Origin: Cristatella mucedo
Lineage: Eukaryota > Bryozoa > Phylactolaemata > Cristatellidae
Length of the DNA: 64,000 nucleotides
Direction of reading: 5' to 3'
Assembly: GCA_009760855.2 (NCBI GenBank)
Contig: WPIO01000055.1
Span: forward strand, 796,501 to 860,500
Part shown: piece by piece, positions 1 through 9,700 of the stretch
How the letters are laid out: each line of letters opens with the position of its first letter
How positions within the stretch are numbered: the stretch's first letter is position 1
Notes under the pieces: generated by a model
What the model was told of the DNA's origin: nothing
What the model saw: only the letters and a program-made list of their open reading frames with translations
Databases searched by the model: none
Translations under genes and position numbers: made by a program

Positions 1-173
1 ACGCTTGTTTGTGATCATGCCAATGATCCGAACTTCAATGCAGCCTTACGGTGTGCACATACTTCTGTTAATCAGAAAATACTTAAAGAGGTCAGGATCT
101 GTTGCTGTATAAGATCTTATAGCCTTTTCTAAAGTGTTTCGTAGCCTATCTGTAAATCACCATAATGACATGT
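1..173. other. Unassigned sequence at window start
   Basis: No open frame, repeat match or RNA motif recognised. LINE-A tail sequence begins right after it. Confidence 0.5.
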
Positions 174-317
174 TGATAATAATAATACATTTGTATAGTG
201 CTCTCAGGGAACTTAATCTCTTTAAAGAAGCACGATCAAATGGTTGGTAATGTAGAATGTCAACAAACACAATATGGTAAGAGGTAACATGCACAGGGTC
301 AGCATGCAAATATGGTT
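174..317 (-). mobile_element. LINE-A 3' tail fragment
   Basis: Reverse complement of the LINE-A 3' end: (TAA)n on the + strand, then the CTCTCAGGGAACTTAATCTC hairpin arms, then the 3' UTR words 'aacatgcacagggtcagcatgc' found in all long copies. It is degraded in the outer stem. Confidence 0.75.
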
Positions 318-318
318 A

Positions 319-962
319 GTAATAATAATGATAATGATAATAATATACTTGATAAAGCGCCATCAGAGAGCTCAATCTCTTTCTAGGCGTTTTACATGTG
401 CTGCAAAGAAAACACGATCGAATGGTGAATGGTGTCATGCTTGATAAACAACAAGAATAACATGGCTAGGGGTGACATGCACAGGGTCAGCATGGAAGTG
501 TGGTTAGTGGCAGCATGCACAGTGTCAGCACGCATAAGCACATAAGGGACGAATCACAGGGACCCACGCCTGACTCGGTCTCTAAATGCTGTCATAAACA
601 AGTCCCTTTTTAATTTATTTTTAAATGTTGTCAAGTCAGAGAATGTCGTGACAAAAGTCAAGAGTGAGTTCCAGGCTTTGGGAGCATACGAACTAAATGC
701 ACGGTCTCCAAAGGGTTTGAGGTCTGTACGAGATAAAGGAAACAGTTCTATTCCGAAAGTGGGTGGTACGATGCTTAGCCTGGTGAAGCAGTAGATTAGA
801 CAGGTAGGCTGGAGCCAAAGAATGAAGGAACCTAAAAGTGAGTGAGAAAACCTTGAAATCGATCCAGTGCTTGACTGGTAGCCAACGCAGGTCGGTGAGA
901 AGTGGTGTGATGAGGCAACTGCGACGCTCACGACAGGCAAGTCTAGCTGCAGAGTTTTGCAC
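319..962 (-). mobile_element. LINE-A 3' end with RT C-terminal domain
   Basis: The tail hairpin, (ATA)n and 3' UTR are followed by frames on the - strand (554-962) that read the conserved C-terminal part of LINE-A ORF2, for example LTDLRWLPVKHWIDFKV and AFSSYAPKAWNSLLT. It is frameshifted. The copy is broken at 962 by a LINE-B insertion. Confidence 0.85.
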
Positions 963-1273
963 CAGGTCCTAGACTGTGGAACTCGCTTCCACTATTCTTA
1001 CGCAACGACAACTACTCTCCAACTGCCGACTATGGCACATCTTTTCAGCGGTCCTGAACTGCTACTTCTATGCTACTCACTACCTCAACTGCTCTCCTGA
1101 CTCTGCTATGCTTCCCACTATCTCTTTGTTGCGTGAGACGAAGTCTGTTGGCTACCGAATGCGTACCGAAAGCCGCTTAGGCTGTGAGTGTGCTATACAA
1201 AACTCTCCTGCATAACACCCACATGGTCTTTATGAGTTTGTGGAGTTACTGACGGAGATACATTACATTACCT
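963..1273 (+). mobile_element. LINE-B 3' end inserted in LINE-A
   Basis: It begins 'ggtcctagactgtggaactcg' and runs to the LINE-B terminus (gtggagttactgacggagatacattacatt). It reads RMRTESRLGCECAIQNSPA and stops, as in the other LINE-B copies. LINE-A sequence on both sides (gcagagttttgcacca / cctgattgcacatgcc) shows it is nested, with a few target bases missing. Confidence 0.85.
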
Positions 1274-1765
1274 GATTGCACATGCCGTTAGACCAGCAAG
1301 TTAGTTAGTGCCAGTATTCAATGTCGATACCCATAAGCATTTAAAGGGCATATCACAGGGACCCACTAAATGCTGTGATAATAAATAAAGTAAATGCATT
1401 TTTAGTTCTTTTGAAATGTGGTCAAGTCAGAAGATGTCGTTGCGCAAGTTGGGAGTGAGTTCCAGGCTTTAGGAGCATACGAACTAAACGTACGGTCTCA
1501 AGAGGATTCGAGGTTCGTATGATTAAAACGATTTGATTCAGCAAAGTCTGTCTTAGTATGCCTAACCTGGTGGGGGAGTAGTTCAAAGATAGTTCTGATA
1601 GGTTGTCTGGAGCTGGAGAATGGAGGAACCTAAAATTGAGTGACAGAACCTTAAAGCCAGTGCAGGTCGGCAAGAAGTGGTGTGATGTGGCAACATCGAA
1701 GCTCACGACAGACAAGCCTTTCTGCAGAGTTTTAAACCAACTGTAAGCGCCTGATTGCACGGGAC
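1274..1765 (-). mobile_element. LINE-A remnants, second copy
   Basis: The short remainder of the interrupted LINE-A (to about 1310) joins another LINE-A 3' region (1330-1765). The - strand frames carry VLSLNFRFLHSPAPDNLSEL-like sequence and 3' UTR words. Many frameshifts. Confidence 0.75.
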
Positions 1766-3445
1766 GGTAATAATAATAATAATGCACTTAATAAAGCGCC
1801 CTCAGAGAACTTAATCTCTCTCTGGGCGCTTAAAATTTGCTGCAAACTGAAATGCAATTGAATGGTAAGTAAAATCATGCTTGAACAACAAACAAAATGA
1901 ATAATATGGTTAGGGGTGACATGCAGAGTGTCAGCACACATAAGCACATGAAGGACGAATCACAGGGACCCACTAAATGCTGTCGTAAATAGGCGTTTTT
2001 AAGTTCCTTTTAAATGTGGTCAGGTCAGGGGATGTTCTGACGCAGGTCGGGAGGGAGCTCCAGGCTTTGGGAGCATATGAACTAAATGCACGGTCTCCAA
2101 AGGATTTAAGGTTTGTACGAGGTATTTGTAGACTGTTGGATTCCGAAAAGCAGGTGGTACGATGTTTGGCCTGATGGGGTAGTATATCTGAGTGATAGAC
2201 TGGAGCCATAGAATGAAGGGACCTAAACGTGAGCGACAAAACCTTGAAGTCAATCCATTGCTTGACTGGTAGCCAGTGCAGGTCGGTGAGAAGTGGTGTG
2301 ATGTGGCAATTTCGAAGCTCACGACAGACAAGCCTAGCTGCAGAGTTTTGCACCACCTGCAATCGCCTGATCGCACATGCTGGTAGGCCAGTAAGCAGTG
2401 AGTTGCAGAAGTCGAGACGGGATGTCACGAATGCATGGACCAACTTGGACGTGGTATCCTTATCTAAACAAGCCCAAATTTTAGCAATGTTATGAAGCTG
2501 AAAATAGGCGGATTTGGCCGTGGAGCTGATGTGGTCGTCTAATGAGAGGTTGCTTTGGAGCATGACACCTAGATTTTGAGCTGATTCAACTGGAGATATG
2601 CTGGCAGAGCCAATTTTGAGAGACAGCCTTTCCAATCTCTGAATCACACTGGGTTTGCCCATAACTAGTGAGTTAGTTTTATCATCGTTTAGTTTTAGAA
2701 AATTTGCTGCCATCCATGTGCGGATGTCATCAATGCATGCAGCAAGTGAGTTAAGAGAATAGGAGGTGGTCGAACGCTGGGAGGGATCAAAGCAACGGTA
2801 CAACTGAGTGTCATCTGCATAGAAGTGAAAGCCTAGATTGTGCTTGGCAATCACTTCAGCAAGAGGGAGAGTATAAACCGTGAAAAGAACCGGACCTAGC
2901 ATGGAGCCCTGGGGTACTCCATGTTTCAGAGGTACTTCAGATGATCTTTGTCCATTCACGTCAATAATCTGGAGTCTCCCACTGCGATAGGACCTGAACC
3001 ACTGCAGAGCAGTGCCAGTGATGCCCAGGCGAGATGAGAGGCGCTCTAGAAGAACTTTGTGATCGATGGTATCAAAAGCTGCCGAAAGATCGAGCAAAAC
3101 AAGCAGAGACACTCTACCCATGTCTGCATTCCTAAGTAGGTCGTTGTGTACCCTAAGCAACACTGACTCTGTGGAGTGATTAGCTCTAAAGCCAGACTGG
3201 AACTTACTAGCAAGGTTTGAAGTTTCGATATATGAGTTCAGCTGGTCAGCCACGACCCGTTCCAGTGTCTTGGATAGGAATGGTAGAAGGGAGACTGGGC
3301 GGTAGTTGCTTAAGTTCTCTTGGTCTAGTGTCGCTTTCTTGAGAAGAGGCCTGACTACAGTTTTTTTGAAAGGTTCTGGGACATGACCTGAGGCTAATGA
3401 CATATCAATGATGTTAGTTATACATGGCAGCAGCAGATCAATGCA
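1766..3445 (-). mobile_element. LINE-A copy with long reverse-transcriptase frame
   Basis: An L2/CR1-like non-LTR retrotransposon, truncated at its 5' end. A single frame of 476 codons (3403 to 1973) covers the RT. It has NYRPVSLLPFLSKTLERVV, then LLDLSAAFDTIDH (motif A), HGVPQGSMLGPVLF (motif B), and the catalytic FYADDTQLY (motif C, near 2809-2822). The RT thumb and the C-terminal WLPVKQWIDFKVLSLTFRSL block follow. The 3' UTR and hairpin tail occupy 1766-1972. The endonuclease part is missing. The open frame suggests this is one of the younger LINE-A copies here. Confidence 0.93.
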
Positions 3446-5310
3446 ACATAGGAAAGACCAGCAAGCTGTGACTTACTGAAGTCGAGACGAGATGTCACAA
3501 ATTTGTGGACCAATATGGATGTAGTATCCTTGTGTAAGCAAGCCCAAATTTTAGCATCTTATGAAGCTGAAAGTAGGCTGATTTCACTGTCGTTTTGATG
3601 TAGTCGTCCAATGAAAGTTAACTTTGGAACAGGATATGTAAATTTCGTGCAGATTCAAATGTAAAGCACCTAGCAAGAGATCGAGTTCTATTTTTGCATT
3701 ATTATTATTATTATTAACCAGGAGATATGCTGGCAGACTCGATTTTGAGCGTTAACCTGTCCAATTTCCGAGTCATGCTTCGTTTGCCCCTGTAATTAGT
3801 AAGTAGTTTTTATTGTCATTCAATTTGAGAGAAAATTTGCTGCCCTTCATGTGATAATGTCAGCAAATGCAGCAAGGGAGTTGACATAATTTGACAGGCT
3901 AGAGGGCTGGGAGCTATCAAAGCAAAGGTAAAGCTTAAGTGCCATCTGCATATAAGTGAAAGTCTTGATTGGGCATGGCGATAACAATTATATAAAAATA
4001 ATAAATTTGTTATTGCACTCCCAGAGAACTCAGTGTCTTTCTAGGCACTTCACATTGGCTTCGGAGTAAGCATAATCGAATTATTTTCCTTGCGAAAAGG
4101 ATACGTACCTAGGTGAGAAATTTCCGTTGAATTTGAAGTTCAAATAGTCACATCGGCAAGAGGGTGAGAATATACTGTGAAGAGCTGCTGACAAAGCACG
4201 GGCCTGAGTTACACTGTACTTTAGTGGTTCCTTAGATGACTGTTGCTCACATCAATACTCGGGAGTCTTTCATTCAGATATGATCTCAATCATTGTAGTG
4301 CTGTGCCAGTGATGCCCAGGCGAGATATGAAATGCTCGAGAAGGACTTGGTGATCAATAGTATCAAACGCGTCCGAAAGATCTCCAGAAAAACAAGCTGA
4401 GATACTCTACCCATGTCTGCATTCATTAGAAGTTTTTTATGTACAATGAAGCAGTGCTCACTCTGTGAAGTAATAAGCTCTTAAACCAGACTGAAACTTA
4501 CTTGTTATGTTTGAAGTTTCAATATAAGAGTTAGCTAGTTTGCCACAACTCGTTCCAGTATCTTTAATAGGACCGATGGAAAGGAGAATGGGCAGAAGTT
4601 GGTCTTGTGTTGCTTTCTTTAGTTACTACTTGAGTTACTGCCTTACTACAGCCTTTTTTGAAAGGTGCTGGGGCATAACCTGAGGCTAATGGTATATTTA
4701 TGATGTTAGTATGCATGGCAGCAGCAGATCTATGCATTTTAGAAGTAGGACAGTGGAAATAGGGTCTAGAGGGCCAGCAGTCTTCTTTGAATGGGAGAAG
4801 GATTTCAGAATGATGTCACTCGTGGCCTCCTTCACTGCAGACTTTGAGGTGCTGCACGGATTGAGGGACAGGAGTCCAGAGGTTTGCTAGTGATGGACAC
4901 TTTGATCTTGTTTATTTTGCTGACTCAGAAGCTAGAAAAGCGATTACCTAGATCACCACTAAGGATCACTAGGTAAGAGCTAACTTGGAATAGGTTGAGG
5001 AGATGGTTGATTGTAGACGTAAGCATCTTGGGATGTGCATCTGTGATGCAGCAATATTTTTTTAAAAGCTAGAGTTGCCATTTACTCGGATCGATTGATG
5101 CTATCTACAGTCCTCGTTTGCCTGTCGACGGACAGTCAGTTCGATCTTTTGCATGCTTTCTCAAGCTTAGTAGACCTAGCTAGTAAAATGTCTGCGGTTG
5201 GTTATCATAGACCGTCTGGTCGAAGGTGCACAGTGCGTTTAATCAGAGGTGCCAACTAGTCGAGCATGTCAGCTAGTGTCGTGTTGTAGCATTCTACCAA
5301 TGATGTGTCG
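3446..5310 (-). mobile_element. Decayed LINE-A copy
   Basis: The + strand text follows the same order as the complement of other LINE-A copies: 'caagtgtaagcaagcccaaattttagca', 'gtgccagtgatgcccaggcgaga' near 4310, and 'gtcgagcatgtcagctagtgtcgtg' near 5260. No long frame survives. A tail-only insertion (TAA-rich plus 'ccagagaactcagtgtctttctagg') sits at about 3985-4090. Confidence 0.8.
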
Positions 5311-5339
5311 CATGAATTTGAGGTGCGCTAAGCACCGTT

Positions 5340-5640
5340 GGCACTGGCTTACATTAATTAGAGACATCATCCAACTAGCTGTAATGCAACAACGATCTAT
5401 CACTATGATTTGTCCTTTATGTGCTTATGCGTGCTGACACTGCATGCTACCACTAAGCACACTTCCATGCTAACCATGTGCATGTCACCACTAACCATGT
5501 TATTCATGTTGTTTATCAAGCATGATACTACTCACTCTTCGATCGCGTTTCCTTTGCAGCAAATGCAAAGCGCCTAGAAAGAGATTGAGTTCTCTGAGGA
5601 CGCATTATCAAGTTTATTATTATTGTTATTATGCATGACT
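5340..5640 (+). mobile_element. LINE-A 3' end
   Basis: 3' UTR words (tgcatgctaccactaagcac), 'ttgcagcaaatgcaaagcgcctagaaagagattgagttctctgagg' (given here in outline) and an (ATT)n end on the + strand. It faces the preceding LINE-A copy head to head. Confidence 0.85.
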
Positions 5641-5739
5641 CAATACATTACTAGCAACGGTTTTTGACCTACCTAATTACAGTGTATGCCTTTCCTTGGG
5701 TAAACAAATATTGGCTGATTTACTCATTTGTGTAGCAGC

Positions 5740-5850
5740 ATAAGAGTCTTAATGGCTTTCACCACCACTTGCAGTTGGAAATAAAGATTCGCTCACTGCA
5801 GGATTCGAACCCGGTACTGCACTGGATTAAGCTTGCTGGTCTTGTCGGTT
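5740..5850 (-). mobile_element. SINE2 fragment
   Basis: Complement of a SINE2 head. 'gcaggattcgaacccggt' contains a tRNA-type B box (GGTTCGAATCC on the - strand), preceded on the + strand by 'aatggctttcaccaccacttgcagt' from its body. Confidence 0.6.
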
Positions 5851-5904
5851 GTGCGTGAGTTGCTGCTGTGGTTGTAGAATGAGCTCGTTCTTACGTGATG
5901 TAAA

Positions 5905-6159
5905 CTGTGATGTTGTCTCATGAAGGAGGATGCAGTCAAAGTGAGAGAAAGTCACACGGTCATATCACTTAGGAGCATAAACTGTTTTCAAACTTATGGT
6001 CGCAAAAGCAAACTGAAGTCGGACTTCCCGGTCGGTAGCCACGGGAATTACTGCTGTAACGTCACTGCCGACAGTCTAGACATATTGGTCACATCAGGGT
6101 TGCTGTGCTTATTGCAATTACCTACGAGATATAATCTTGCAGCTAGTCAGCAACGGGTG
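5905..6159 (+). CDS. NUP88: Possible Nup88 upstream exon (tentative)
   Basis: A 96-codon open frame (ATG at 5920) contains ILVTSGLLCLLQLPTRY. This resembles the conserved Nup88 propeller segment that ends in L.LP.RW just before the part encoded by the exon at 6575, and it lies in the right place and order. Against it, the obvious donor (GTGGGG at 6160) leaves phase 0, whereas the 6575 exon needs two bases of a split codon. Either a mini-exon lies between them, another donor is used, or the resemblance is chance. The first in-frame ATG is probably not the translation start. Confidence 0.4.
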
Positions 6160-6574
6160 GGGATCTTAATTATATGGAATGGTTTGCCATTGCAGTACAA
6201 TGATTGTTAAATATTTTTTGCACTCAGGACTAGATCATTCTGTCAAAGTTCCCAACAAATCTTAAGATGCACGATGGACTCGCCAATGTAGTTCATCTTA
6301 AAAAAAGTCCAGGTTTGCCTTGGCAGCAAACGTCTGAATGGCTGCAAGTCATGATCCGTACTTTTTACCTTGTCTTTTGGTATTTTCGCAGAATGGTGCT
6401 GCCAATTTTCGCAGAATGGCCCTGGTGCATTTACCGATTTATAATCATTTATCGAATGACTCAGAGAAGACGCACATGAGACAATTCTCGTTTATCTGTT
6501 CCATAATTGCCTGCAAACTTTTTTTGGCATGCAAATGCCTTATAGCTATACTTTAGTTATTACCCTTATTGCAG
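6160..6574 (+). other. Probable Nup88 intron, nothing else seen
   Basis: Short overlapping frames only, AT-rich near the acceptor at 6574. A mini-exon joining the tentative 5.9-6.2 kb exon to 6575 could be hidden here, but I could not pick one out. Confidence 0.4.
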
Positions 6575-6703
6575 GTCAATTTCCATCGACCAAAGGCTGT
6601 TTGACTGCTGGGAAGATGGATTGTATTTGAAGAAAGTTAGATGGCATCCGGCCCCATTAGTCGACACTCACCTGATTATCTTAACTAGTAACAATGAACT
6701 GAG
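6575..6703 (+). CDS. NUP88: Nup88 exon: propeller segment
   Basis: The acceptor is TTATTGCAG before 6575 and the donor is GTATGT at 6704. It encodes RLFDCWEDGLYLKKVRWHP followed by a hydrophobic LIILTSNNELR. This matches the Nup88 region in which a WYP/WHP turn precedes a beta strand ending in ..LTSDN.(I/L)R. It begins by completing a split codon and ends in phase 2. The AG plus G of the next exon make the Arg before IYDIRQP. Confidence 0.88.
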
Positions 6704-9700
6704 GTATGTTCTGCTGCTTGGTGTTTATTGGCTGCCTGGGTTTTGCAAGCTATCGTTGTGGTCATTCTGCACTTTAGCTTCTGCACTTTAGCTTCTGCAC
6801 TTTAGCTAGCTTGTATCAGCCGAGCTGGGTTGGTCCAGCGGTTAAGGTGCTCGCCCCGACCAAGGTCTGGCTGAGGTCGTGGGCTCGAGCCCTGAGGCAT
6901 ATGTGAAGCGCCTGGATAGAGATTTAGTTCTCTTGGGGTGCTATACAAATGAATTATTATTATTATTATTATCAGCCTGCAAGTATTGTGGTATTGACTT
7001 CATGGCCGTTAATGAACTTAAGCTGGTACTCAATTAGAGAAAGGTATGCCATGGCGGATGTCCTGAGTCAAGATCTAGTTTCTTATGGTTACATATCTAG
7101 TGAATTTACTTCTAAAACGTAAAGAAAGTGTGTAGGCTGCTCTTAGCAAAGTTGTTATTTCCATCTTTGCTAGCTATGCCCATTCACAAATGTCATGTTG
7201 CAGCCAATGCATTGTCATCTGCTTGGTTCCAATAGTTGACTTTTAAAGTAGCTACAGAAAAAAAATAAACTCTTTCTGCATGTTATACCCAGTTAGATAT
7301 TTGAAGTCTTGCCAAGTAAACTTATTATTGATAATAATAAAACATCATTACTAACAATGTGCACTGTGCACTCAGGCGCTTACAGCTGGTGCAAAACTCT
7401 CCAGCAAGGCTTGTCTGTCGTGAGTGTCGAAGTTGCCACATCACACACACTTCTCGCCGACCTGCACTGGCTACCAGTCAAGCAACGGATCGACTTCGAG
7501 GTTTTGTCATTCACTTTTAGGTCCCTTCATTCTTTGACTCCAGCCTACCTATCAGATATATCCCCCCACCAGACTAAGTATCGTACCACTCGTTTTTCAG
7601 AATCGAACTGTTTACCTATACTTCATAAAAACCTCAAATCCTTTGGAGACCGTGCCTTTAGTTCGCATGCTCCCAAAGCCTGGAACTCACTCCCGGCTTC
7701 CGTCATGACAGCTGATTTGACCACATTTAAAAAGAAATTAAAAACACATGCATTTATGACAGCGTTTAGTTAGTCCCTGTAGTTCGTCCTTTACGTGCTT
7801 ATGCTGTGCTGACACTGTGCATGGTGCCACTAACCACACTTGCATGCTGACCTTGTGCATGTCACCCCTAACCATGTTATTCTTGTTGTTTATTGGACAT
7901 CCTACCACTAACCACTCGATCGTGCTTCCTTTGCAGCAATTGTAAAGCACATATAAAGAGATTGAGTTCTCTGAAGGCGCTTTATCAAATGTATTATTAT
8001 TTATATTGATAGAATAGATCAGGCTAGGGCACGACCAACCTCTGTCAGGTCTGGAGCATAATATTACGATAATTGTAGTGAATGCAACCAGTTCTCGAGC
8101 TACACTAGGGCATGGGCAACCTGACTTGACATCACTCCAAACCTATCCTAAAGATGCCGTATGTAGGTTAAATCAGGCGACTGGCTTGGCCAACTCATAA
8201 ATGTAGTTAATTCAGCAAAAAACCATTTGACTTTCGGTGTGTATGCATTAAGTCATTATCCTGATGCCTCAGCAAATTTAAAGGGCTTCGAAAGAGATTG
8301 AGTTCTCTGAGGGCACTTTTCAAGTGTATTATTATTATTATTATACGTGTGTAATTGGTTCTCAGAAGAGCTCTAGCACTCCAAACCCATAGTTTGAACC
8401 AGGTTAATATGCACATGTTATTCCATAAGCATGTAAATATTGTACATTACAGAAGTACACTGACACCCGCAAGCGGTATCAAACTATGTGCAATGACACC
8501 GCAAGCAGTTTCAAACTATGTCAGTCACCTCTGACTTCAGCTGTTGGCTGCAGGGTATACATCTCATCACTTTTACAGCTGGCCAGCATTATTTATTGGC
8601 AAAAATCAGGAATCAGACTTTCAGTCAGTAAAAATTGGTTGTCATCTGCATAAAAAAATAAATCCTATTGTGTGTTTGGGATTACCTTAGCAAGTGAAAG
8701 AGTATATATTATGAAAACCCAAGCACAGATCCCTGTGGTAGTTGCCAGGTTAAAAGGTTTTAATATAACGAGTTCTTTCATAGGAACAGCAGTAGGGAGA
8801 CTGGGTGGAAGTTGTAGTTTTCGTGGTCTAGTGTTGTTTCCTTAATTAGTGACATAACAACTCTCTTTTTGACAGATACAGGGACAAGACCTTAGTCGAA
8901 GGACATATTCGTAATGTTAGTTATTCAAGGCAGCAGCCTCGGCAGTGGTGCATTTAGACGTACCCGCTACAGAGCTGCGAGTAATGGCTGAGCACTTGGC
9001 CATATGTAAACTGGGAACCAGTCAGGTTTACTAGCCAGGTGGCTTCCAACTTGTCTGTGACCCTAGAGTACTAACCACCTCACCGAAACTTAAGACATGC
9101 TCGAAGATTCGGCTGCAAAGTTGAGGGTAGCTCTATTTTGGCTGTACAACCAGTTACTGCTATTGGTTGACTATGGTGGATTAAGGCACTTTCTACTTCT
9201 CGGCTTGTAGGCAGAGCTCGAAGAGCCAGCACCTCATCTGTGAGTGCTGGCGATGGTTTTCTCATGCTGATGCTGTGGCATCTAGTTAGTGGTGTGTTGC
9301 TGGTGTTGCTGCTATGGTGTTTTACTGGTCTAAATCAGTGAAATAAAAGCTGTTACTTCTTGTCTCGGTGGTTGTGGGTTTAACTCACGCTGAAAACCCA
9401 ACATATTTATTCTCTTTCTTTGAAGTGCTATGATATATCTTAGGATTTTTCTGATAATGTTTTGTAACTCGGCTGGCAGTTCAACTACTTATTTTTTACG
9501 CTGATGTTTGAGTCCAATGCCCGTTTATTTCTTAGAGATGCTCGCTGCTTGCAATACACTGCCATGCTGATGTTTCGTCCAACCCACCAATTTTCACGTC
9601 GTTGCAACTTTTTCTGGCAGCCGTGGAAAATTACATGCCAGGGTTGTATCCCTGTCCCGGACGTGTAATATGTTAGTGGTGTATGCTGGCTCAGATCTAT

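Noticed and set aside
6819-6900. Functional tRNA gene at the SINE1 heads
   Set aside because: The heads lack a complete cloverleaf and a consensus TTCRANNCC B box, and they recur with the same 3' tail. They are SINEs.
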